Source: Bacillus sp. HNG
GTDB lineage: Bacteria > Bacillota > Bacilli > Bacillales > Bacillaceae_L
Assembly (NCBI RefSeq): GCF_003400205.1
Contig: NZ_QUQV01000002.1
Coordinates: 310,001-374,000, forward strand
DNA: 64,000 nucleotides
Reading direction: 5' to 3'
This document shows positions 50,541-58,475 of the stretch, in pieces. The notes under the pieces were generated by a model. It was not told the DNA's origin. It ran no database searches and saw only the letters and a list, made by a program, of their open reading frames with translations. The translations under genes were made by a program, and so were the position numbers. The stretch's first letter is position 1. Every line of letters starts with the position of its first letter.

Positions 50541-51104
50541 TTGGATTTACAACAACGTCTCGGCAGCATAACTGAACAAAAACGCTCTTTTATTACAGGT
50601 ACGACGGAATGCATCAATGATCAATGGATCTTTTTTGATGCCCAAACAGACGAAGCATCAATGCTTGAAGAAATGATTGGGAAAGAAGTAGAAGTTTTCA
50701 CTCTAAATAAATGGGAAAAAGGCATTTTTGTGGAGGACGGTTTAATCCAGATGAATGGATATTTTTATAAACTTGATAATGGAGATTGCCTCCGTTTTCG
50801 GAAAAAATTAACCTTGGCGTATAGAGAATGGCTAGAAGGGTTTACCGAGGACCAATTTATACGTTTCACGGCTACTTTAAATAAACTATCGTTTTCATTA
50901 TATGATTGTATCCATTGTCATAATCAACTCATGTACCAGGAAGAGAATGGAGAACATGAAGGAGTCAATTTTATCATGTTTGATAATACGGAACTGCTTT
51001 TATCTGTTCACCATCATTTTTCTCGTGGAAAACTAAAGAAGGATCGATTTGAATTCACACTTGCAAATGGGAAAAGGGCGATTCTTTCAACATTATGCAA
51101 ATGA
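50541..51104 (+). CDS. DUF2777-like protein
   Basis: A 187-residue protein: LDLQQRLGSITEQKRSFITG, WIFFDAQTDEASMLEEMIGKEVEVF, a CxxC-like FSLYDCIHCHNQLMY segment and an SVHHHFSRGKLKKDRFEF stretch. It may be DUF2777, from memory and not certain. The Cys-x2-Cys plus His-His-His could bind metal. TTG 50541 follows GGAGG by 7 nt. An upstream in-frame ATG lacks a ribosome site. Confidence 0.65.
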   Translation: MDLQQRLGSITEQKRSFITGTTECINDQWIFFDAQTDEASMLEEMIGKEVEVFTLNKWEKGIFVEDGLIQMNGYFYKLDNGDCLRFRKKLTLAYREWLEGFTEDQFIRFTATLNKLSFSLYDCIHCHNQLMYQEENGEHEGVNFIMFDNTELLLSVHHHFSRGKLKKDRFEFTLANGKRAILSTLCK

Positions 51105-51105
51105 A

Positions 51106-51142
51106 ACGGGGGGCGTTCACACGTGAACAGCCCCCTAGCTTT
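51106..51142. terminator. Terminator between the DUF2777-like gene and the EAL gene
   Basis: GGGGG...GTTCAC / GTGAAC...CCCCC nested hairpin. The T run is weak on plus. Confidence 0.6.
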
Positions 51143-52872
51143 TACAATGCTTTAAGCTTTGCTAATCCTTTTTCAAATTCTTCACTTTTCATCGGCCGGT
51201 CAATGTAGAAACCTTGAGCATAATGGCATTGCAGTTCCTTAAGTAACTCGATTTGCTCATCTGTTTCAACTCCTTCGGCAACCACCTTCACAGCAAGTCC
51301 GTGCCCCATTGTAATAATTGCCTTCACAATCGCGATATCAGTGGTATTCACCTTGAGATTATTAATAAATGACCGGTCAATTTTTAAGGTATTGATTGGC
51401 AAATCCTTCAGATAACTTAAGGATGAATAGCCTGTACCAAAGTCATCAATGGATACCTTAACACCAAGCTTTTGCAGTTCCTTCATAACAATGACACTAT
51501 GGGAAATGTTTCTTAGCATTACGCCTTCGGTAAGCTCGAGAGTTAAAAATTGCGGAGGAAGTCCTGTTTCGTCTAAAACCTCCTTGACCACATCAATAAA
51601 ACTAATTTGCTGGAACTGGTCTGCAGATACATTAACAGAAATTGTTAAATAATCATAGCCCATATCATGCCATTTCTTATTCTCTTGGCAAGCCTCTTTC
51701 AAGACCCATTTGCCAATCTCATGGATGAGCCCCGTTTCCTCTGCAAGAGGTATAAATTCACCTGGTGATACAAGTCCGAGCTTTGGATGTTCCCATCTAA
51801 TTAATGCTTCACTGCCATATACTTCTCCAGACGATAAATCAATCAACGGTTGGAAGCATATATGAAATTCATTTTTTTCAAGCGCTTTTCGTAAATAGCC
51901 TTCAAGCTCCAACCTATATAATACTTGCTGATTCATTTCTGTTGAGTAAAATTTCATTTTGTTGCCCCCCTGCTGTTTTGCAAGGTTCATAGCTGTATCG
52001 GCATGCTTAAATAATAACTCAGTGGTAATCCCATCATTCGGATAGAAACTAACTCCAATACTTCCGGTTAAAAAGAATTCACGTGCTTCATACATAATGG
52101 GTCTAGCAATATCATGTAATAATGTCTGTCCAAGATCAGCAATCTTTTCAACTTCGACATCCTCGGTTATCAGGATTGTAAATTTATCCCCACTAAATCT
52201 TGCAAGAAAACTCTTTTTTGGGAGCAGCCCTTGGATTCGTTTAGCAAGTTGCTTTAGAATAATATCTCCCGCATAATGGCCAACTGTATCATTAATCATT
52301 TTAAATCGGTCAAGATCGATAAACAACACAGCTAATTTATGATGCTTCTTTTTCTTTGAAAAACGCTGAACAAAATCCTCTACTTGATTGGTAAAATGCA
52401 ATCGATTCGGCAAACCAGTTTCTGCATCAAAATAAGCTATGCATGCAACTTTTTCCTCGGCTTTTTTTTCATAAAATGCCTCAATATCATGTAAGGATTT
52501 GTAGATTGAATTAGATAATGTCAAAAATGAATTCATCTCATCCTTTTCTGATAATGATAAAATCGTAGAAATCTGGCTTACATTAGAAAATACAGTACAG
52601 GTGATCATAACATTGTTTGCTATCACAGCTTCATTTTTTTGCACCTTATCAATTGGCATGTTCATAATAATTGCTTGTGGTATCTGTTCTATTATTTTAT
52701 TCCTTATATCTTGAATGAATTGTTCATCTGCAAAACATGTAAACATTTGAAGTAGTACATGTTTTTCGGCTGAAAGATGGTGTTGTTCCACAAATTCATT
52801 TATTTCATTCGAATTTCCACAAATTAGGCTATAGGTTCTCAATACGAGATTCACCACTCTTTTTTCTCTCAT
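51142..52872 (-). CDS. GGDEF-EAL protein, likely c-di-GMP phosphodiesterase
   Basis: A 576-residue cytoplasmic protein. The N-terminus (about 1-125) resembles the end of a FIST sensory domain (HVLLQMFTCFADEQFIQDI). A GGDEF domain follows, whose motif is degenerate (ARFSGDKF). The C-terminal EAL domain is intact: SEALIRWEHP, ELTEGVML, IDDFGTGYSSLSYLKDLP, LKIDRSFI and VVAEGVET. The cyclase half may be regulatory (GTP-binding) and the EAL half a hydrolase of c-di-GMP. The start is uncertain: ATG 52872 has no clear RBS, and a GTG about 15 bp downstream is possible. Confidence 0.88.
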   Translation of the reverse strand: MREKRVVNLVLRTYSLICGNSNEINEFVEQHHLSAEKHVLLQMFTCFADEQFIQDIRNKIIEQIPQAIIMNMPIDKVQKNEAVIANNVMITCTVFSNVSQISTILSLSEKDEMNSFLTLSNSIYKSLHDIEAFYEKKAEEKVACIAYFDAETGLPNRLHFTNQVEDFVQRFSKKKKHHKLAVLFIDLDRFKMINDTVGHYAGDIILKQLAKRIQGLLPKKSFLARFSGDKFTILITEDVEVEKIADLGQTLLHDIARPIMYEAREFFLTGSIGVSFYPNDGITTELLFKHADTAMNLAKQQGGNKMKFYSTEMNQQVLYRLELEGYLRKALEKNEFHICFQPLIDLSSGEVYGSEALIRWEHPKLGLVSPGEFIPLAEETGLIHEIGKWVLKEACQENKKWHDMGYDYLTISVNVSADQFQQISFIDVVKEVLDETGLPPQFLTLELTEGVMLRNISHSVIVMKELQKLGVKVSIDDFGTGYSSLSYLKDLPINTLKIDRSFINNLKVNTTDIAIVKAIITMGHGLAVKVVAEGVETDEQIELLKELQCHYAQGFYIDRPMKSEEFEKGLAKLKAL

Positions 52873-52931
52873 GAAGTATGTATATATTCATAAAGATAGC
52901 ATAATTTCTTGTCGAAAAACACAGAAAAAAG

Positions 52932-52960
52932 AGAAAAAGCCACCTAAATGGTAGCTTTTT
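52932..52960 (-). terminator. Terminator after yisL
   Basis: Minus strand: AAAAAGCTACC / GGTGGCTTTTT stem with a 5-nt loop, T-rich tail. Confidence 0.8.
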
Positions 52961-52970
52961 CACAAAACGT

Positions 52971-53339
52971 TTAGAATCTCCATATACCTAATGGAAGTTT
53001 CATTCCTAATGCAATTGTTAAGATAAGGACAACAATAAACAATCCCCAGAATAATCCAGTTGGTTTTTGTTTACTAGAACGCGCTAAAATCATTTCCATA
53101 AATCCGATTGTTAGTACCCCTAGTATTGCTTTACCTATGTATTCACCGTTGATTTCTACCCCACCAAATAAAAGTAGTAAACCTGTTGCTAAGATGAATA
53201 AATAAAATAAACGTAAGATCATTTTAACAATTTTTTGGGATTTTTCTTTGCCGGCCTTGTTCAGGAATGTTGCTGCTATAACAAATAGAATAATAGCAAC
53301 TGCCCAAGAAGTAATATGTGCATGAGTATTAACTGTCAT
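52971..53339 (-). CDS. yisL: YisL family membrane protein (DUF1516)
   Basis: A 122-residue protein with four helices (SWAVAIILFVIAATFL, LRLFYLFILATGLLLLF, AILGVLTIGFMEMILA, LFWGLFIVVLILTIALG). It matches YisL as remembered. GGAGG precedes the ATG. It neighbours yisK as in B. subtilis. Function unknown. Confidence 0.88.
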   Translation of the reverse strand: MTVNTHAHITSWAVAIILFVIAATFLNKAGKEKSQKIVKMILRLFYLFILATGLLLLFGGVEINGEYIGKAILGVLTIGFMEMILARSSKQKPTGLFWGLFIVVLILTIALGMKLPLGIWRF

Positions 53340-53472
53340 GAACTACTTCCTCCTTTTTCTTTTTCATTCATGGATAATCATAGCATGTTTATAATGAAAA
53401 TAAAAAGATTCAATCGGCCTTTTTTCACTATTTACATAGTAAATATGTCGTTTTTGTGACGTGTTAACCTTT

Positions 53473-54378
53473 TTATTCTTCAATCTTATTTCTCAACGTT
53501 CCCAACCCATCAATGGTAATTTCAATCACGTCTCCAGCCTTTAGAAAGCGAGGTGGATTAAAGCCTTTCCCTACTCCTGCTGGAGTACCTGTTGCAATAA
53601 TATCACCAGGCTCTAATGTCATTCCTTGTGAGATCACTGAAATAATGTTTTCAATTGGGAAGATAAACTGGCTTGTGTTACCTGCTTGACGTATTTCCCC
53701 ATTTACTTTGGTTGTTACGGATAAATGACTTGGATTTGGAATTAACGATTTATGCACCAACATTGGACCTATTGGACAACTGGTGTCTAAGCTTTTGCCA
53801 AGGAAAAATTGTTTATGTCTCGATTGGATGTCGCGAGCCGTAATATCGTTAACGATCGTATACCCAAACACATACTCCAATGCTTCACTTTCTTTAATAC
53901 CACGACCTTCTTTACCGATTACAACGGCTAATTCCCCTTCGTAATCCAGCTGCTCTGTGATATTTTTATGATTCATGACGAGTTCATCTGTTCCGACAAC
54001 TGTCGTTGGTGCCTTCGTGAACAACATGACATGCTCTGGGATATCCTTTGCGCTTCCCATTTCCATCACATGGTCCGCATAATTTTTACCAACACAAAAA
54101 ATATTCTTACTAGGTTTGGGAATTGGTGCCTTTAATGTAATATCCTCAATGGGCAATATGCCGTCTGCATCAGGATGTTGAAGTGCCCACTCCCTAATAT
54201 GAGACACTCTCTCGAGAAACAGCTCACCTTGTGAAATAGCCTCAATCATTGTTTTGGGAATAATTGATGAAATGTTCATTTGAGCTTCAACAGCTTGTAG
54301 ATCGAGTACTTGATTAAGGTTTTCGTTTACCATACCAATAAATTGTTTTCCATTCTTTTCAGCAGTTACAAACCTCAT
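53473..54378 (-). CDS. yisK: Fumarylacetoacetate hydrolase family protein (YisK-like)
   Basis: A 301-residue metal-dependent hydrolase/decarboxylase. FAH motifs: NIFCVGKNYADHVMEMG, VMLFTKAPTT, LDYEGELAVVIGKEGRGI, NDITARDIQSRHKQ and IIATGTPAGVGKGFNPPRFLKAGD. In B. subtilis, YisK acts on small keto acids such as oxaloacetate and has been linked to cell shape (recalled). ATG 54378 follows GAGGTGA. Confidence 0.9.
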   Translation of the reverse strand: MRFVTAEKNGKQFIGMVNENLNQVLDLQAVEAQMNISSIIPKTMIEAISQGELFLERVSHIREWALQHPDADGILPIEDITLKAPIPKPSKNIFCVGKNYADHVMEMGSAKDIPEHVMLFTKAPTTVVGTDELVMNHKNITEQLDYEGELAVVIGKEGRGIKESEALEYVFGYTIVNDITARDIQSRHKQFFLGKSLDTSCPIGPMLVHKSLIPNPSHLSVTTKVNGEIRQAGNTSQFIFPIENIISVISQGMTLEPGDIIATGTPAGVGKGFNPPRFLKAGDVIEITIDGLGTLRNKIEE

Positions 54379-54604
54379 TATCATCACCTCTTATTTAATC
54401 TTTTACTTAATTCTACTTAAACTGTCCTTTTTCCTCTTTTAACATTTTGTCAAACTTTGTATTATTTTGTAACATTATAAGATGTTTTAGCGAACTTGTT
54501 TTATTCTCTGTAAAGGCAGGTATAATAATAGTACAAGCCTTGTATATACTACTTTAGTCTAATGAATCGTAAAGAAAATGTACTAAAAAAATGGAGAAAT
54601 GAAA

Positions 54605-54772
54605 ATGTTCATGTTGAAAATTGCTATTGAATTAAAGCGCCGTAAAATGACAGTTTTAGCTGATCGGCACGGCTTTACTGCTTGGGAGACAGTAAAGTGT
54701 AGTCAAGAGTTAGACCAATTATTGAATATTTATCAAAAAACCAAAGAGAAAAAATTAAAAATGGTGAACTAA
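54605..54772 (+). CDS. yisI: Spo0E-like aspartyl-phosphate phosphatase
   Basis: A 55-residue two-helix protein carrying the Spo0E signature: CSQELDQLLNIYQKTK (S-Q-E-L-D). Such proteins dephosphorylate Spo0A~P and delay sporulation. The N-terminal MFMLKIAIELKRRKMTVLAD is unusual but keeps the helix pattern. GGAG lies 8 nt before the ATG. The family B repeat starts 7 bp after its stop. It is too small for many gene finders. Confidence 0.82.
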   Translation: MFMLKIAIELKRRKMTVLADRHGFTAWETVKCSQELDQLLNIYQKTKEKKLKMVN

Positions 54773-54778
54773 TAGTAA

Positions 54779-54966
54779 GTGTTTAAAAATGAGGAGAAAA
54801 AGGACCACGCCGGAAAGGTGTTTTTCCTTTCCAAGGAACGGAAAAACAAGCCAACAAGGCTTCCACAGGATGTGGTGACTTCGACGTTCAACACAGGACC
54901 TGTCGGCGTTTTGTCGAAGTTCCTCTTGGGTTGTTTCATTTTCACCGGACTTTTTGAACAACCTCT
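54779..54966. repeat. Intergenic repeat family B, copy 3
   Basis: A 188-bp element, from GTGTTTAAAAATGAGGAG to CTTTTTGAACAACCTCTA. It keeps CCACA-gga-TGTGG and ACTTCGAC/GTCGAAGT, with AGGAAC/GTTCCT outer arms. It has a shorter, different 5' part with AAAGGT...TTTCC symmetry. Confidence 0.85.
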
Positions 54967-55004
54967 AAAAAGGCTATTCGCATTATTCGCGAATAGCCTT
55001 TTTC
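54967..55004 (-). terminator. Terminator at the 3' end of the DUF418 gene
   Basis: AAAAAGGCTATTCGC / GCGAATAGCCTTTTT, a perfect 15-bp stem with a 7-nt loop, overlapping the last codons. Confidence 0.88.
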
Positions 55005-56182
55005 CTTATATCCACCTTTTGTGCATAAGTTAATGTTCTCCAAATCCATTCGATTGGACCAAATCTGAATTTTTTTAACCATAGATAGCTTAACACGATT
55101 TGGATAATGAAAATAACAATCGTGAGAAGGAATCCCGTATACAGTTCCATTTTTCCATATAATCCAAAACCATAGCCATAAAACAAGAGCGTACACAGGA
55201 TCGATTGGAATAAATAATTACTAAGAGAAAGTCGTCCAACAAATGCAAGCGGTGAGAGTATTCTCTTCCAAACCGGTAACCTCATCAATAGGACAATCGA
55301 TGTTGCATAGAATACAGCTGTGCCCGGTCCACCTATCGTATCCTGTAAATAATCGGTTGCAGCATTTTTAGACGTATAGTATGGAAGCAATTTCATCGGA
55401 ACCCCAATTGCTAGTGAAATCAGCCATAAAATCTTTACTTTCTTTATATCCTCATCACGGCCTTCCAGCCACTTCTTCTTTGCAATAAAAGCTCCTAGAA
55501 GGAACATCGGTAGCAATGTAATGACCAGTACAAAGATGCTCCCTACATTATTGACATAGTACCAATCTTGGAATCTTTGAATCGTAATTTCCCAGAATCC
55601 GCCTGTAGTATAAATTTCTGCAGATTTTTGAGCAAGCTGTTCATTAAACATAATGGCACTTAGTTCTGGTTCAAACATGACAGCTAGAAACATCATTCCG
55701 CCGAGAAATAGATTTGGTACAAAAATAAGAATTAAAGCCCAAATAAGTAATGTGATTGGTTTTGCCTTATGAAACAATAGAAAAATTGCCCCAACAATGG
55801 CATATGTAATTAAAATATCTCCATGCCACACAAAAAATGCGTGTAAACACCCAAACAGTAAAAGCACAATTAATCTTCTTGTGATCAACGGATAAAAAGA
55901 ATAACCTTTAGCTAGTGCTCTTTCCTTAAAAAGAATCATGCCAAACCCGAAAAGAAACGAAAACAGGGTATAAAAGCTTGCTTGTGCGAAAATATCAACA
56001 AGACTATTTGTCCATTGATTCAATTCCCCACTCCACCAGTCTTTTGGGTTTAAATACAAAACTGGTGAAAAAAACGAAGGCATATTCACGAAAAAAATAC
56101 CGAATATCGCTAGCCCCCTTATCACATCGAGCGATTGAATTCGCTCCGCTCCCATTACAGGTGTTAACCTTTCATTGTTCAT
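54983..56182 (-). CDS. DUF418 family membrane protein (YeiB/YxaH-like)
   Basis: A 399-residue protein with about 8-10 helices. It starts MNNERLTPVMGAERIQSLDV, then IRGLAIFGIFFVNMPSF (an acyltransferase_3-like start), and the C-terminal DUF418 has LSNYLFQSILCTLLFYGYGFGLYG and KFRFGPIEWIWRTLTY. The GPxEWxWR end is diagnostic. AAAGGAGTTATACG precedes the ATG. Function not established. Confidence 0.9.
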   Translation of the reverse strand: MNNERLTPVMGAERIQSLDVIRGLAIFGIFFVNMPSFFSPVLYLNPKDWWSGELNQWTNSLVDIFAQASFYTLFSFLFGFGMILFKERALAKGYSFYPLITRRLIVLLLFGCLHAFFVWHGDILITYAIVGAIFLLFHKAKPITLLIWALILIFVPNLFLGGMMFLAVMFEPELSAIMFNEQLAQKSAEIYTTGGFWEITIQRFQDWYYVNNVGSIFVLVITLLPMFLLGAFIAKKKWLEGRDEDIKKVKILWLISLAIGVPMKLLPYYTSKNAATDYLQDTIGGPGTAVFYATSIVLLMRLPVWKRILSPLAFVGRLSLSNYLFQSILCTLLFYGYGFGLYGKMELYTGFLLTIVIFIIQIVLSYLWLKKFRFGPIEWIWRTLTYAQKVDIRKKAIRE

Positions 56183-56294
56183 TCGTATAACTCCTTTAAT
56201 TTTCCTCTATTTGATTATAAGAGAAGCGTCTAGAAATCTCTAGAATTATATTCCAAAAGTCGAATTAACACGTTATTCCCTCATCCTCGAAATC

Positions 56295-56322
56295 ACACCT
56301 TCTGGGTGTTTATCATAGAATA
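56295..56322 (+). promoter_or_regulatory. Putative sigma-K-type promoter of the gerP operon
   Basis: CATAGAATA (56314-56322) matches the sigma-K -10 CATANNNTA, with an ACACC -35-like sequence at 56295-56299 about 14 bp upstream. It fits late mother-cell expression of coat genes. Confidence 0.55.
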
Positions 56323-56396
56323 TCGTAATCGCATCTACATGTAGCAACTTTCTATTTCGTATATTTTTTAATTTGATTTTTAAAAGGGTGTTCAAT

Positions 56397-56618
56397 ATGC
56401 CAGCAATTGTTGGAGCAATAAAAATAAATAGCATTGGGAATAGCAGTGTGATGAATGTAGGGGATGTTTTTCAAATTGCACCTGTTACTACTGCCAAAAC
56501 ATTCGCTGGAGCTGGCTCATTTAATACCGGGAATGGAACTCGTATCTTTAATAATCAGAGTGTAACCAACTCATATGATGTAGATACAATTGATAGTGTC
56601 AATATCGGAAACGCCTAA
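56397..56618 (+). CDS. gerPA: Spore germination protein GerPA
   Basis: A 73-residue coat protein, MPAIVGAIKINSIGNSSVMN, FAGAGSFNTGNG and a C-terminal IDSVNIGNA. It is similar to the gerPF product 1.8 kb downstream. AAAGGGTG lies before the ATG at 56397. First gene of the six-gene gerP operon, whose products let nutrient germinants pass through the coat. Confidence 0.92.
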   Translation: MPAIVGAIKINSIGNSSVMNVGDVFQIAPVTTAKTFAGAGSFNTGNGTRIFNNQSVTNSYDVDTIDSVNIGNA

Positions 56619-56634
56619 GGGGGGGTATACGCAA

Positions 56635-56895
56635 ATGAATTTTTATATAAATCAAAGTATTTGTATACAAACGTTAAGAGTCGGGAGTGTTGCAAATTCA
56701 TCTGTCCTACAAATTGGAAGTGCGGGAATTATTCGGCCATCTGCACATTTGTATAATACAGGTGGTTTTACTGAACCAGCTCCACAAATTACAGGAAAGC
56801 CACAAAGTATGTTAGAGGCACCAGCTGTACCTTTAGCAGGATCTTCAGGAACAGCAGGAGTAGCACCTATAACCGGTGCAACAGGTGTAAGATAA
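56635..56895 (+). CDS. gerPB: Spore germination protein GerPB
   Basis: A 86-residue protein, MNFYINQSICIQTLRVGSVA, SSVLQIGSAGIIRPSAHLYNTGGFTEPAP, matching GerPB. The C-terminus is Pro/Ala/Gly-rich. AAGGGGGGG precedes the ATG at 56635. It sits 16 bp after gerPA in the operon. Confidence 0.92.
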   Translation: MNFYINQSICIQTLRVGSVANSSVLQIGSAGIIRPSAHLYNTGGFTEPAPQITGKPQSMLEAPAVPLAGSSGTAGVAPITGATGVR

Positions 56896-56965
56896 TGGGC
56901 ATTCACCCAATTGTTCTTATCTGCATAGAGTAATCTATAACAGAGTTTTAGAAAGGGTGAATGCT

Positions 56966-57595
56966 GTGTATCCATATTATCATTGTGTATCTTCCTCATC
57001 TATTCAGAATCTTTATCAGTATATCCAACAACAAAACCTACGGATAAACCAATTAGAGCAATCACTTCAGCAACTTCAAACGGAAATAGGGGAATTAAAG
57101 AAGCAACCATCCACCCATATTGAAAAAGTTGAATATAAATTTGACCAACTGAAAGTTGAAACTCTAGAAGGAACTTTAAACATTGGTTTAAATCCATTAA
57201 ATGGGGAACCAATTGAAGACTTCTCCGTAGCTCAAGGAAAAATGAACATTCCAGATATTCGGCATGTTCATAAAGAACTACTTAATGAGATACAAGACAA
57301 TATAGATGAGTATTTATCAAATGAAGGCTCGGTACTTATTGAAGGAATTGCTAATCAGGAAAGAACGGTTTTAGAAGAAGGACACTCAGGCTTTATCATT
57401 GAGGATATTCAGAAACAAATTCCTGACCGAATTGTCCATTATTTAGGTCAGTATCATGGAGAGTTACAAAATCCATCAAGAGAAACGCAAGTGTACCAGA
57501 ACATTATCAGCCATATTAAAAACGACATCAAAAATTCGGTTACAGGATATATTCAAAATTTGCCCAAAAACACGAAAAGGGAGAATGAGACGTGA
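56966..57595 (+). CDS. gerPC: Spore germination protein GerPC
   Basis: A 209-residue protein: aromatic N-terminus VYPYYHCVSSSSIQNLY, a coiled coil (LRINQLEQSLQQLQTEIGELKKQ) and a soluble C-terminal domain. GerPC is the structural hub of the coat complex. I use GTG 56966, 6 nt after AAAGGGTG. A GTG at 56957 is inside the ribosome site. Confidence 0.88.
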   Translation: MYPYYHCVSSSSIQNLYQYIQQQNLRINQLEQSLQQLQTEIGELKKQPSTHIEKVEYKFDQLKVETLEGTLNIGLNPLNGEPIEDFSVAQGKMNIPDIRHVHKELLNEIQDNIDEYLSNEGSVLIEGIANQERTVLEEGHSGFIIEDIQKQIPDRIVHYLGQYHGELQNPSRETQVYQNIISHIKNDIKNSVTGYIQNLPKNTKRENET

Positions 57596-57771
57596 ACTTT
57601 ACCGTTGTAAATAAGGAATTACAAGTTGGATATATTGATATTGTCGGTGTTTCAACATCTGCTGTTTTTATTATTGGAGATGCACAAACCATTTCTATGG
57701 CTTCAGCTTTTGACACTCCTCCTGAATCTTTAATCATTGGACCATTTGTTCCGCTTGCTCCAGGGAGTTGA
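57592..57771 (+). CDS. gerPD: Spore germination protein GerPD
   Basis: A 59-residue protein, VNFTVVNKELQVGYIDIVGV, then STSAVFIIGDAQTISMASAFDTPPESLIIGPFVPLAPGS. This is almost the recalled GerPD pattern, with the end SLIIGPF. The GTG start overlaps the gerPC stop (GTGA). It is too short for typical gene-finder cutoffs. Confidence 0.9.
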   Translation: MNFTVVNKELQVGYIDIVGVSTSAVFIIGDAQTISMASAFDTPPESLIIGPFVPLAPGS

Positions 57772-57777
57772 TGTACA

Positions 57778-58158
57778 TTGAAAAGATTATCCGTAGTAGA
57801 CTATATTCGAATAAATGCCGTACTATTTAGTAGCATAGTGGAGGTTGGTGACACCCGAAGAATCGCTCCTTTTACGCAAGCACTTGCTTTTCAAAAAGAA
57901 GTCCCATTATTTTTTTCAAATGAAGGAAGTCTTTCTGCATTTCCTTTTTTTAAAAGGGAGCTACCAAAAGTAACAATTGAAGACGAAATAAATATGAATA
58001 CCTTCCATCAAAATCCTGTTATCAAAGTAAATACTGTTAGAATACTTGGTATCTCCTCTTCATCTGTACTACAGATTGGCTCAACTGTTGAAATAGAGTC
58101 AAAATCTAAAGTAAAACATATTCGAAAATTATTAGAGAAACAGCCCACTGAAAGATAG
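57778..58158 (+). CDS. gerPE: Spore germination protein GerPE
   Basis: A 126-residue protein. NAVLFSSIVEVGDTRRIAPFTQALAFQKEVP, ISSSSVLQIGSTVEIESKSKVKHIRK and HVNT-like VNTVRILG segments match GerPE. TTG 57778 lies 10 nt after GGGAG, directly after gerPD. Confidence 0.9.
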   Translation: MKRLSVVDYIRINAVLFSSIVEVGDTRRIAPFTQALAFQKEVPLFFSNEGSLSAFPFFKRELPKVTIEDEINMNTFHQNPVIKVNTVRILGISSSSVLQIGSTVEIESKSKVKHIRKLLEKQPTER

Positions 58159-58222
58159 TTCCGAATTATGTATTTTCACATAAAGTAATAGCATGAAAAT
58201 GTTTTCTAAAGGATGACGCTAT

Positions 58223-58441
58223 ATGCCCTCTATTGTTGGACCAATAAAAATTGTTAATGTCGGTGGCGGAGTCGTTAATTTTGGTGACTCCTTCTATGTT
58301 TCACCTAAGGATACAGCGAAGACCTACTCAGGGTCAGGATCATTTAATACTGGAGATTTTATTTGTACCAATAATGGATTAAACTCCACAAATACAAATG
58401 ATGAAGATTTTGCAGATCAACTCTTAAAAAATAATGCGTAA
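58223..58441 (+). CDS. gerPF: Spore germination protein GerPF
   Basis: A 72-residue protein, MPSIVGPIKIVNVGGGVVNF, FYVSPKDTAKTYSGSGSFNTGD, similar to GerPA. AAAGGATGACGCTAT precedes the ATG. It is the last gene of the operon and is followed by a strong terminator. Confidence 0.92.
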   Translation: MPSIVGPIKIVNVGGGVVNFGDSFYVSPKDTAKTYSGSGSFNTGDFICTNNGLNSTNTNDEDFADQLLKNNA

Positions 58442-58447
58442 AAATAA

Positions 58448-58472
58448 AAAGGCCGAAACACGGCCTTTTTAC
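58448..58472. terminator. Bidirectional terminator between gerPF and sbcC
   Basis: AAAAAGGCCG / CGGCCTTTTT perfect stem with a 5-nt loop. Confidence 0.9.
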
Positions 58473-58475
58473 GTA

